Origin: Hoplostethus atlanticus
Taxonomy: Eukaryota > Chordata > Actinopteri > Trachichthyiformes > Trachichthyidae
Direction: 5' to 3'
DNA length: 64,000 nucleotides
Assembly: GCA_034670405.1 (NCBI GenBank)
Contig: JAXDDX010000010.1
Location: 393,501-457,500, forward strand
A program made the position numbers and the translations under genes. Shown here piece after piece: positions 1 to 9,055 of this stretch (positions are counted from its first letter, which is position 1; every line of letters starts with the position of its first letter). The notes under the pieces are model-generated. The model was not told the DNA's origin. It was given only the letters and a program-made list of their open reading frames with translations, and ran no database searches.

Positions 1-841
1 CACATGTAATCCATCGCTCCCGAGCCTTTTTCTGCTGTTACAGTGAGGCAGACAGAAAGCTTTGTCGGTGAACTGGCAAGCTCTTAGGGAGAGAGGTGTA
101 TTTTAATCATTTCAGAGACTCGTGATTATAAATGAGCTCTTCCACAGTGGTTAGGTGAGTGGGAGAGTTAATGTAGTATGTCCAGGTGTGTGCGTGCGTG
201 GGTGTGTATGTGGGGGTGTTGAAGCTGAATGAAACAAATGAAGTGTGTGGGAGTACTGATACAGATGAGCATCACTTAGTATGACCCTTACATTTCTAAC
301 ATAGTAGGTGTGAGTCTAGGTGTGTGTGTTCTGTATTTGTGCTTGTTCATAGGTGCATGTGTGCACCTATGAACATATGCGCACACGTATGTACATACAT
401 GTGTTTCAATTTGTTTCTATATATAATTTTTTCCATGTGTGTTCCTGCATTTTTATATGCACATGCATGTGTTTGTGCTCATAAGCAAATAATGTGTGTG
501 TGTGTGCATGCATGCATTACTGTGTGTGTGTGTAAGGTATCCAGTATTGAGCGTGTCTCCCAAGTCAGGCTCCATCCACACCAAGAGCAGTTGATGAAAT
601 TCATGAAACAGAAAATGGAGACGTTAGACTAGTCAGAAACATAGGTGTTATGTAGGTCTCTGCACCAAGTTTATTGCAGCAATTTAGTTTGACAGTATTT
701 GAAAATTGCTGTATATCTGAGAAATGCAGTAAAACTAGCATAGTAAGTAATAGTAAAAAAAAAAAGTCACTAAAGTCATAGTTATTTCCAGCCTTGATGT
801 TAAAATACATGATATGAGATAATATGAGAAGGGAACATCAG
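1..841. other. GT-rich non-coding DNA
   Basis: No gene is recognised. The stretch 180-540 is rich in TG/CA dinucleotides interrupted by other bases, which produces an open frame of low complexity (Cys, Val, His rich) that I do not regard as coding. The remainder is AT-rich with no recognisable domain. Confidence 0.6.
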
Positions 842-1100
842 TGCAGGGCGACATCATGACTCAGTGGTTAGCACTGTCACTTCACAGCAGCAAGGACCCG
901 TTGGGTTTCCTCCCACATTCTAAAGACATGAAAGGTGGATCGCCACTCTAAATTTCCCATAGGTGTGAATGTGAGTGACTGTTGGTGTTAGCGTTATGAT
1001 GCACTGAGGACCTGTGCAGGGTGTTTCTATGGCTTCCGCCCGCTGTATGTTGGAATAGGCCTGAATAGGAATAAGTGGCTGAAGACAATGAATCAATGAG
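842..1100 (+). repeat. SINE-like interspersed repeat
   Basis: The sequence has the order typical of a very common teleost repeat: a tRNA-like head (CATGACTCAGTGGTTAGCAC), then TTTCCTCCCACATTCTAAAG, then GGTGTGAATGTGAGTGACTG, and a tail ending in AATGAATCAATGAG. Shorter copies of the tail lie in antisense at 26405-26500 and 44248-44340. The recognition is from memory of fish repeats; I do not assign a family name. The head is diverged and the tail short, so this is an old copy. It encodes nothing. Confidence 0.65.
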
Positions 1101-2051
1101 TGCTACAGCAAGGAGAAAAACATAACCTGGAATATCACATCACTTTTACCAGGCCCCCCAGGATTCTGTGGTAAAAAATCTTTTTTAAAAAAATCATAAT
1201 TTAAAGAGATTAAAAAAAAAAAAAAACACACTTAAATGGATTAAAAGGCCCAATCTGTGGTTATTTGACAGTATAAATGTGGGATATATTAGTATACATT
1301 ATTGAAGAGTTTGATCTGTAGATAGAAAATAAGCTTTTACAACTTTTTTCCCCCCATTGTAAATCAGAATATAAGGTCTGTTTTACAGTGTTTACAAACA
1401 TTACCAACATTACGGTGTATAAAGCTAGCTAGCTATGAACTTCCCACCTTACTCTGTGTGTGGAAATGAACAAAACCAGTGCCCACAATGTCAAAGAGCA
1501 TCACTGTCCATCAAAATTTAAAAAAAAGGAAACAACAGTCTTTTTAGAATTTGTCATCAAGTCTGATTCAAGAATCATCTTTATACCAGCTAGGTCTGTT
1601 TATGGAACTGCCCTCCTCGTTGTCTGGGCTTGTCTGCCAGCTTATCCGTCAGATCCTGAGTCACTGCTGAGCCTAAGCCTGGTCTTGACCCCCTAACAAA
1701 TAAGCAGCAGCAGCAGCATGCTGGTCTGGTGTGACCATTTAGGGGCAGTCGGTTCTGCATTAACGCTGTTCTGCTCACAGGGGTAAGTAGGAGCACTGGG
1801 AGTTGCAGTCTTTGTTTGTGAGTTGAAGCAGGGAGAATCAGGCTGCACAGGTAATTCTTTTTCCACATTTTCATTTGTCAGTCTCCTCATTCAGGCACAT
1901 CAGAAGAACAGGGGAGTACACAATCATGGCGGAGGACTTTGCAATTACATGTGACTGCTATGATGCTCTACAGAGTCTGAAGAAAGTGAAGAAAATTAAT
2001 TACAAAAAGTGAATCTTTTAAGTGGAAAAGTATAGGGAGCTAAATGACCGT

Positions 2052-2053
<2 letters not shown>
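1101..2053. other. unassigned non-coding DNA
   Basis: AT-rich DNA with A-runs near 1182-1230 and a short CAG run near 1703. Overlapping open frames of 65-94 codons on both strands around 1460-1890 show no domain and overlap one another, so they are taken as chance. Confidence 0.5.

Positions 2054-2096
<43 letters not shown>
2054..2096. repeat. (GT)n microsatellite
   Basis: An uninterrupted GT dinucleotide run of about 21 units. It accounts for the His/Thr tail of an antisense open frame. Confidence 0.95.
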
Positions 2097-2098
<2 letters not shown>

Positions 2099-2224
2099 TG
2101 TGAATTCTGAAGTATTAACTCGCAACTGCAAGAAAAAAGTCAAGAGAATGACTTTTTGAGATGAAACACCATCTGCTGGGCCAGCTGACTCTAGAACCTC
2201 TATTATTCCAGGCTTTGGGTCCTC

Positions 2225-2465
2225 AGTGACTTCCCAGATGTCACACAAGTGAAGCAGATCAGAGGTTCGATCCCCGGCTCCACCAGTCCACATGTCGAAG
2301 TGTCCTTGGGCAAGACACTGAACCCCAAATTGCTCCCAATGGTCAGGCCAGCACCTTGCATGGTAGCTCACTGCCATCGGTGTGTGAGTGTGAATGGGTG
2401 AATGAGAGGCATACATTGTAAAGCGCTTTGGATAAAAGCGCTATATAAATGCAGTCCTATTTACC
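2225..2465 (+). repeat. tRNA-derived SINE
   Basis: The element has a clear Pol III B-box (GGTTCGATCCC, 2264-2274), a body containing CATGTCGAAGTGTCCTTGGG, and a 3' end TAAAGCGCTTTGGATAAAAG followed by a CGCTATATAAATGCAG tail. This arrangement is a familiar teleost SINE whose tail is shared with a LINE that mobilises it (established for such tails in general). The A-box half is degenerate. It gives rise to an antisense open frame that is not a gene. Confidence 0.8.
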
Positions 2466-3179
2466 ACACTCCCATTGGAGTTGAGGATTTCATGAGAAGC
2501 TACCTGGAGACAACATGATCTTCCAGTGTGTAGCTAGGCACTGACTCACCCTCAAGGAAAACCTTGGCTGGTTACATCTACTGCCAGCATGAAATCAAGT
2601 CCTATGAGATAGACACCACATATTCCAGTATACACTTTTGCTGCCAATTTGGAGAGTTATATCCATTTGCAAAATCTCAGTATTCTGAAGGCAAGCTCTT
2701 TTGCCGTTGTTATGGTTCTAGTTTCCACCTTTCAACAACAGGTCACACTTACCAGCTGCTCATCAAGTAATGAGATTTCTTTTCTCCAACTTCTCCAGCT
2801 TTTGTAGAGGGTTGTATGGTGGCATTGTGCAGAACAAGCTCCTCAGCAGAGGTGAAGGCTGGGGTTTCTGCCCCCCCCCCCCAAATCTTCCTCACCACAT
2901 CCTTTTTCTTGTTGACTACAGTAAGATAGTTTTGAGAGGTTAACCAATTATTGGACATTACCTAGTTGAAATGTAGATTTGCAATAGAGGCTACCTGTTT
3001 GCAATATATTTGTATTTTTTTTACCTGCTGCCAGGTCCTTTTGTTGCCACTGCCAGATGCCCTGGGAATTAAAAAATAATAAATATAAAATATAATTTTA
3101 AATATTTCATTATGGTGACATTATTGTAAAGCACATGAGTCCAAATATTAGGGGCTTACAACCACTTTAAAATTTAGCA
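2466..3179. other. unassigned non-coding DNA
   Basis: No gene or repeat is recognised apart from a 10-base C run near 2873. Two opposed open frames of 68-69 codons (2564-2770 and 2749-2958) show no motif. Confidence 0.5.
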
Positions 3180-3223
3180 GAATTAAATTAGTCACACTCT
3201 TTAGTGAATAAAAGTCTTCTTAC

Positions 3224-3350
3224 GCATTTAATTTATCTGCAGTTCTCTGCCAGGCTTCCTCCCTCAATTTAGCCGCTCTGGCAGTGTTGGATTCGCTCAT
3301 TAACATTTATTTTTATGCTTCATAACCCTCAATGAGGGGTTCCTGCTCTG
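3224..3350 (-). pseudogene. Myb/SANT-like exon relic (Harbinger accessory protein)
   Basis: Read on the minus strand, the sequence gives KLREEAWQRTADKLNA, the end of a Myb/SANT-like DNA-binding motif (spacing of Trp, hydrophobics and Leu-Asn-Ala). It stops exactly at a splice-donor-like GC|GTAAG (donor GT at 3223-3222). Upstream in the same frame are stops, so the exon is broken. Harbinger transposons are known to encode a Myb-like second protein that helps nuclear import and end binding of the transposase. A second relic with the same exon end lies at 6035-6110. Identification is by motif only. Confidence 0.5.
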
Positions 3351-3513
3351 CGGAGCTGAAAACAAATGTGCCCACAAAACAAAATAAAGCAATATAAAGG
3401 TTACATTATGAGAATTACAAAAAAATTGCTTTTGTCAAGGCTAGTTTCACCTAGCCTTGTGTCCATATATGTGATGCTGTTTTTGGCGTGCGATTCATCT
3501 CCCCTTTATAGCA

Positions 3514-3548
3514 CAGATAACTGTGTGCACCCAGCACACAGTTATCTG
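3514..3548. repeat. perfect 14-bp inverted repeat
   Basis: CAGATAACTGTGTG and its exact reverse complement are separated by 7 bases. The hairpin lies within the Harbinger fragment and may be an internal palindrome of that element. Confidence 0.85.
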
Positions 3549-3657
3549 AAATGTAATGCTAGATTGACTAATCACATCTTAATCTGTGTTCATGAAACGG
3601 AGTAATCCCGAGGTTAATTGATGAGATAATTGGATACGTACGTGAAACTGGGCCCGG

Positions 3658-4540
3658 AGCTAGACACTCTGGATAGCTAGCTATGGATGGGTGGATTCAT
3701 CATTCTGGATTCAACAAAAAAAAAACACTGATTGACAGAGAGGTGTGTGATTTACATATGAATTTGAGTGTGTATAGGGTCATTTTACTTATGAATGCTA
3801 CTGAAGCAAAATTGTTCACCATCCATCCCGTCACTGCCATTCAGTTTGTGCTGTGGCCCACCCGTGCCTAAGAGCCTGGTGCCCAAGCAACCAACAGGAA
3901 CTGTACATAATGTGGGCTCAATGCATGCAGGCTCAATGCTTTTTTCCTACCCTCACTACAACTCAGCACCCTTGAAAAATGTGTTCAATTAAAGGTTAAA
4001 TTAAATATTAAAGAAAGGTTGAATGAAAGGTTGAATGAAATTAAACATTTTCCAGATATTCCTGTAGGAAATATCCTCTACTACTGATCCATTTAACTCA
4101 CATTTCATAAAGACCATCAAAATGATGCATTAAATGTGGAATTAAAGCAGATGCAAGGCATCTCATCTGACACAGAATGCACTCCAAGGGCCTCATGAGT
4201 CGACCAATAGTCGACCAGTACTTGGAGCTTGTGAATGCCCATGAGGATGTTTATTCCAACGAATGCTCTCATTTCCTCTTCGCAGGTTTCAAACCATGAA
4301 GGAGAGGAATTAGAGCAGACAAATTGGTGTGGAAGACCTGATCAGTAAAGAAGCAAGCACTAAACAGCTTCAAGAAGAAGCCTAGCACATCCCCCAGTGT
4401 ACTATGGGGACCGGGCTTAGTGGTGCAGGGGTGATTGGTAGGACTTGACAGATCAGAGCCCCATGGTGGACTCTCAGGTGCTGCTCCCTGCTGTGCTCTG
4501 CTTCTGCCTCTGCCCTGGCTCCATCCTATACCTCCCTGTC
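3658..4540. other. unassigned non-coding DNA
   Basis: Nothing recognisable. Contains short direct repeats around 4010-4040 (AAAGGTTGAATG-type) and small open frames without motifs. Confidence 0.5.
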
Positions 4541-4548
4541 CTCTAAAT

Positions 4549-4720
4549 CAGTGGTCCTCCATCCTGGTCCTCAGTGTCCAGAGTGCTGCTAGTTTTCTAT
4601 CCTACCAGGTGGTTAATTGCATTCACCTGGTGTCCCAGGTCTTAATCAATCCCTGATTAGATGGCTGGAATGAAAATCAGCAGGGCTCTGGGCCCCGAGG
4701 ACCAGGATTGAGAACTATTG
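4549..4720. mobile_element. hAT-type MITE with 8-bp TSD
   Basis: The element starts CAGTGGTCCTCCATCCTGGT and ends in GGACCAGGATTGAGAACTATTG, inverted ends of a well-known fish MITE class. It is flanked by CTCTAAAT (4541-4548) and CTCTAAAC (4721-4728), an 8-bp target duplication with one mismatch, as produced by hAT transposases. Length is 172 bp, so it is non-coding and depended on a transposase supplied elsewhere. Confidence 0.85.
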
Positions 4721-4728
4721 CTCTAAAC

Positions 4729-5044
4729 GTTCTCCTCCCTCTCCAACTCACACTCATTTTATCCTCCTCACTGCTTTCTCCCTCAATCTCTTCTACTACT
4801 TCTTCTATCACAATTCTTTCTAATCATCCCTCTTCCTTGCCTGTCACCTTCATATTCCTCATCCGACACTTGATTTCCCTCTTGCTGGGAAAAGAATATC
4901 TAAATGACCAGACTGACTACAATTCTAAAATCATAATGATAGAAATATTGAGAATGAACAAACCCCAGGACTAAATCTCACAGGCTGTACACTGTATATT
5001 GTGGTACTGGTCTGTGTGTTCCATTCCTCACTGCAAGAAAGACC
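4729..5044. other. pyrimidine-rich non-coding DNA
   Basis: The first 150 bases are C/T rich and give a low-complexity Leu/Ser open frame. No feature is recognised. Confidence 0.5.
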
Positions 5045-5735
5045 ATAGGGGTGTTCCACGAAGCGAGCTTACCACTTATCCAGGCTTATTTCGCTTAGTC
5101 TGGCTCATTTTCAGGTTTATTCGGTTCCACAAAGCAAGCTCAGCATAGTTCAAGCTAAGTTGCGGTGGCAACTTATGCTTCCAAACTAGCTTGGGGCAGG
5201 CTAGATATCAGGCTAAACCACAGTTGAAGCTTAATCGGTACTCCCGTAACACTGATCCGACTGAAACGCAATGATTTTCAAACAAGGTTCCGCCATCCTA
5301 ATGTTCAACACTATTACCCTAGACCCTACACTAGCAGACATAAAATGTAACGTTAATAGAAGATAAAAAATATAAAATGATGTAGGCTGTATCGGGGATA
5401 CAGTCACGGTTCAGAGCGTTGTTAGGCAACCCCATTTAACCATGAGTGTCCAGCGAGACCTCAAGTGCCGTATTGCTTTTAGAAAACGGTTACAACTTAT
5501 AGAAATAATTATTTGATGACACAACATTATTTTATTTTCTAAATTATTTTTATTTAACAAATTCATTGAAATAATAAAGTATCTTGAATATATGTCAGAT
5601 GTTTCCACGGTTGCTAGGAGACGCATTCACTGTTACTGTATGGGATTTACAGTCACTGTAGAACACGCTTTCAACCGATCAATTTCCAGGATGGAAACAA
5701 CCGATTTCATAAAAATATAATAAAAGGAAGAACCA

Positions 5736-5808
5736 GCCCTAACAGCTCAGTCAGTAGAGCATGAGACTCTCAGTCTTAAGGTTGTGAGTTTGATCCCCAT
5801 ATAGGGTC
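5736..5808 (+). pseudogene. tRNA-Lys-like pseudogene
   Basis: The sequence AGCTCAGTCAGTAGAGCATG is a clear A-box/D-arm and TTTGATCCCC a B-box. It folds as a tRNA: acceptor GCCCTAA against ATAGGGT (one mismatch and one G-U), anticodon stem TGAGA/TCTTA, T stem with one mismatch. The closest familiar tRNA is Lys, but the anticodon loop CTCTCAG puts CTC at positions 34-36 instead of CTT. No CCA is genomically expected. It lies inside a Harbinger element and is probably a pseudogene or a SINE head. A tRNA scan would settle the score. Confidence 0.6.
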
Positions 5809-6034
5809 CAGTATTGTACGATGATTGTAATGTAGTAAGATGAAACCTTACGTACAGCCTTTACTACATTCGTTTATGGCGATAGATAGTACATTTACAG
5901 TCTTGAGGTTTCATATATGGCATGGTTTCATTTATAATATTTTTAGCACAGCTTTTCAGTTCTTTAATATTGTTGGAACACATATTTAATAAGGTCTATA
6001 CAATTTGTTCATTTTTAATTCAACAATTACTTAC

Positions 6035-6110
6035 GCATTCAATCTAGCAGCAATTCGTTGCCAATCTTTCTCTCTCCCTTTATTTATGGAAATCGTATTT
6101 CCCTTTTCGT
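6035..6110 (-). pseudogene. Myb/SANT-like exon relic (Harbinger accessory protein)
   Basis: Minus-strand translation gives NKGREKDWQRIAARLNA, with the Trp and Leu-Asn-Ala spacing of a Myb/SANT-like motif. The exon ends at GC|GTAAGT (donor GT at 6034-6033), a near-consensus donor and the same exon end as the relic at 3224. Frame breaks lie upstream. In intact Harbinger elements such a protein works with the transposase; here only this piece remains. Confidence 0.6.
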
Positions 6111-6589
6111 TGTAATATGGCTGAATTCTCCATAGACCTCCACTAAAAGTCGCTGTTCAGTGGCCGTGAACATTGCGGCTCTGTCTTTACCGTCATTTTT
6201 CGCCACGATGAATCGATCAGATCCATGATCGACCTCTTGGGCTGCTTAAATAAACTGTGTATAAATGTGCATGCGCAATTATCTGGATTGCTTGAGCCTG
6301 GCTCGGTTTAGCCAGATCACGGTAGCTTGACTTGGGCTTCATGGAACGGCTTTAGCCCCGATTGATTTGTTAGGTTAATTCAAACCAGGCTTGCGAGGTT
6401 AATCACCGCTTTTCTAAGCCTGCTTTGTGGAACAGCCCCCATATATCTGAGTAATCACTAACTTGTTGCGTCTGTGTGCTGAGGCAGCATAACCACTCCC
6501 AGTAGACGCCTAAAACCTCGCCCCGCTCCCATGGTGTGTTAGATGAAGATCAGACCATATTTAAGTGGAAGTGGAAGCCATAGCGGCAG

Positions 6590-7070
6590 TGTAGCAAGCA
6601 CAGGCAGCACTTAGACCTAGAGACATTAGCCACGTGCAGCATGGGCATTAAGTGGTTTAGGGCTGTGTGCAGGGAAACCTGTGTGGAAATGGGAGAAAAA
6701 TGGTAGACAAATTAGCAGGAGGAGGCAATAAGGTGCAGTTTCTCAGGCAAAACAAGGGCAGTGGGTGAATTGGGAGAGTGTAGAAAAGAGAAGGCTGAGG
6801 TAGAGAGATCTGTGGAGTGTGGAGGCAAACCAAATTAGATTTTTTTGTATTATAGGGGCAACCCATGACGTGCTGCCATCTCCCCAAAGTCTTAGTCAGT
6901 GGACAGGTGAGGATGCTGCCAGCTTATTGTGTTCCAGTATATGCACACTTAGACATATGCTGTCAGGGTGTAAAGTTAGTCTCTCCCAAGGGCAAGACAC
7001 TATGAAGGAAGGTGCCCACTTGTTAACCTCAATGATATGAATAGTGCCACCTGACGAATGAGTGGAATAT
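6590..7070 (+). repeat. unclassified interspersed repeat, copy 1
   Basis: This stretch is homologous to 47385-47830. Shared blocks include AGCAAGCACAG, GTGGAGGCAAACCAAA, a block around CATGACGTGCTGCC/TATGATGTGCTTCC, and TCTCCCCAAA. Both copies are on the same strand and diverged, with stops in all frames. I do not recognise the family; the spaced conservation of the blocks could reflect a former coding sequence. The 6441-6589 stretch before it shows nothing. Confidence 0.6.
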
Positions 7071-7195
7071 GACGGTGTGACCTGATTAGTGATGGGAAGA
7101 CCGACTCTTTTAACTAACTCGATTCTTTCGAGCTGTCCGATAGAAGTGCATCGATTCTGAATCGATTCATTATGATTCACCAACAAAAACATACC

Positions 7196-7267
7196 ATCCC
7201 ACGTGAGGTTTGAACATACAATCTTCAGCATGAGAGTCTGATGCTCTACTAACTGAGCTATACTAGT
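7196..7267 (-). pseudogene. degenerate tRNA-like sequence
   Basis: On the minus strand it reads TAGCTCAGTTAGTAGAGCAT (A-box/D-arm), an anticodon arm TCAGA-CTCTCAT-GCTGA, and TGTTCAAACC (B-box). The acceptor strands do not pair well, so it cannot be a normal tRNA. The loop again presents CTC where tRNA-Lys has CTT, like the copy at 5736. A SINE head or old tRNA pseudogene is the likely explanation. Confidence 0.55.
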
Positions 7268-7410
7268 AATGGAGGCATAGGAGCGCCACCCCTTTCAAAC
7301 CAGATGTGTAACCAACTGTAAAACACCAACTGAATCACAGGTTAATGATAATAATATTTATAGTATTTACACAGAGTATTGCTATTGATTTCATTTTATT
7401 TCGTGTGCTC

Positions 7411-7644
7411 TTGACTTTCTTTTTTTAATAGAGACATTTTTGTTGACCAATGTTAAATGTTAAATGGCTTATAGTTTACCCAATTACCAGTTAATTTATT
7501 AAACAACATCTTAAACAACAAAAACTGTTGACTTTCTTTTTCTAATAGAGACAGTTTTGTTGACCAATGTTAAATGTTAAATGGCTTATTGTTTACCCAA
7601 TTACCAGTTAATTTATTAAACAACATCTTAAACAACAAAAACTG
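7411..7644. repeat. 117-bp tandem duplication
   Basis: The unit beginning TTGACTTTCTTTTT occurs twice in direct succession (7411-7527 and 7528-7644) with a few substitutions. It forms the outer part of the left arm of the fold-back element; only one copy has a counterpart in the right arm. Confidence 0.9.
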
Positions 7645-7785
7645 TTGTCAATGTGTGCAGAATAGATCGCTACATTATTACATTGGCCTTTTTCACGATC
7701 TAATATGGCTCCTTGATCCGGCAGGTACGCGGAAGTAGTCTCTCTCGTTCATCAGACGTGAACCGCTCGGACATCTCGGACATCT

Positions 7786-8186
7786 GCTCTCTCGGTTCGC
7801 GAGATGTCCGATTGAGTCCGAGAAGTCCGATATTCACTGCTCTCTCGTTCATCTGCTCTCTCGGTTCGCGAGATGTCCGATTGAGTCCGAGAAGTCCGAT
7901 ATTCATCTGCTCTCTCGTTCATCTGCTCTCTCGACTCGTTCGCGAGCCGCTCAGTCTCTCTCGTTCATCTGCTCTCTCGACTCGTTCGCGAGCCGCTCAG
8001 TCGCTCTCGTTCATCTGCTCTCTCGACTCGTTCGCGAGCCGCTCAGTCTCTCTCGTTCATCTGCTCTCTCGACTCGTTCGCGAGCCGCTCAGTCTCTCTC
8101 GTTCATCTGCTCTCTCGACTCGTTCGCGAGCCGCTCAGTCTCTCTCGTTCATCTGCTCTCTCGACTCGTTCGCGAGCCGCTCAGTC
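7786..8186. repeat. two-tier minisatellite (69/70 bp x2, 46 bp x6)
   Basis: Two units of 69-70 bp starting GCTCTCTCGGTTCGCGAGAT (7786, 7855) are followed by six units of 46 bp starting GCTCTCTCGACTCGTTCGCG (7925, 7971, 8017, 8063, 8109, 8155, the last partial). The 46-bp units are nearly identical. Each contains CTCG-TTCG-CGAG, a 4-bp stem with a TTCG loop. The repeat lies at the apex of the inverted arms of the enclosing element. Confidence 0.95.
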
Positions 8187-8471
8187 GGATCAGCGGTTCT
8201 CGTCCGATGAACGAGAGAGACTACTTCCGTTTACCTGCCGGATCAAGGAGCCATATTGGATTATGAAAAAGGCCAATGTAATAATGTAGTGATCTATTAC
8301 ATTCTATATACATTGACAACAGTTTTTGTAATGTTTAAGATGTTGTTTGATGAATTAACTGGTGATTTAAATTTTTTTTTTTTTTGTTCTGGCGCTGCTA
8401 TAACCGCTGCTGAATCAATTCAGTCGCGTGTGCGAGTCGAATCAGCTCACTCACTTAACTGATTCGGTTCT

Positions 8472-9055
8472 TTTGGCAAGTTGCCACTGTACCGGGGGGG
8501 TTCCTGACAGACAGAGACACGTAGGCATGAGGAGAGTCAAGTGGCCAGCAGGGCCGTTTTATTAACGCCAACCATAAACCCGGCCCCGGTGTTGACGGCA
8601 GTTGATTGCGCCGTCTCCCTCCGCCGACGCACCTCAGTCCTCCGGCGGGTCAGCCGCGGAACCCCAAAGCCTGCCAGGCTTCCAGGGGCATCCCGCCCCA
8701 ACCCCGACTGTCACCAGCTCTTGCAGGTGGCTCCCGACGGCACCCCCTGGGACCTCCGTCGGTTGTCGCCGCGGAGGGAGACGCGCCTTCGCCTCCGTCC
8801 CGGCACTCCAGCCGCAGACCCTCGCTCAGACGCGGCTGCTGCTGGCTTGCTCTCCGCTCCTCCAGTCCGCCGGCCCTCGATCCTCCCGATCGCTGCCGGC
8901 TCCTGCATCCACGCCGCCAGCCTCTCACACTGGCGCGTCCATCTCGCTCACACATCCACACACAGGTTAAAAAGGCCCGGCTGCAATCAGCTTTAATTGG
9001 CCGCAGCCGCTGAGACCAGCCGAACCTACCACCCTCCCTCCCCCCAGCCGCCACA
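8472..9055 (-). mobile_element. solo LTR, family shared with 31726-32376
   Basis: The sequence is the reverse complement of the same LTR family as 31726-32376. Shared blocks include the 3' part with GTTAATAAAACGGCC-type polyadenylation region, the GC-rich body, and a GTTAAAAAGGCCCGGCTGCA block that in LTR orientation is the TATA-like start region. It ends in CCACA (start TGTGG in its own sense). It is 584 bp against 651 bp, so it has deletions. I find no matching 5-bp target duplication, and its left side abuts the damaged end of a fold-back element. No internal retroelement genes are present. Confidence 0.75.

Larger units (their letters stand above)
3180..3657 (-). mobile_element. Harbinger-type DNA transposon fragment
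   Basis: The right edge ends in GTGAAACTGGGCCCGG, which in reverse is the start expected of a known class of fish Harbinger termini (recalled, not searched). Inside lies a Myb/SANT-like exon on the minus strand. No matching left terminus is visible, so the copy is truncated or the left boundary at 3180 is only approximate. The transposase gene is absent. Confidence 0.5.
5048..6440 (-). mobile_element. nonautonomous Harbinger-type transposon, complete ends
   Basis: The left end (GGGGTGTTCCACGAAGCGAG) and the right end (read inverted: GGGGGCTGTTCCACAAAGCA) are matching terminal inverted repeats, flanked by the 3-bp duplication ATA (5045-5047 and 6441-6443). A 3-bp TSD and this terminus fit the PIF/Harbinger superfamily. 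About 1.39 kb. It carries a minus-strand Myb/SANT exon relic (6035-6110) but no transposase, so it appears to be a deletion derivative that kept part of the accessory gene. A tRNA-Lys-like sequence is embedded at 5736-5808. Confidence 0.8.
7088..8471. mobile_element. fold-back element with internal minisatellite
   Basis: Outer ends resemble a fish hAT terminus: TAGTGATGGGAAGACCGACT on the left and, inverted, AAAAGAACCGAATCAGTTAA on the right. Within them, about 160 bp at 7600-7759 is repeated in inverse at 8207-8372 (for example GGCTCCTTGATCCGGCAGGT against ACCTGCCGGATCAAGGAGCC). The loop between the arms is a GC-rich minisatellite (7786-8186). The left arm is preceded by a tandem 117-bp duplication. 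The final few bases of the right end are missing, replaced by an LTR at 8472. The 165-codon frame across the array is a by-product of the repeat and not a gene. Confidence 0.65.

Noticed and set aside
7713..8210. 165-codon Ser/Arg-rich repetitive protein
   Set aside because: It is the translation of the minisatellite units and has no independent support.
8541..9054. Several overlapping 120-150 codon Pro/Arg-rich frames on both strands
   Set aside because: They lie in a GC-rich solo LTR, where stops are rare by composition; the same occurs in the LTR at 31726-32376.
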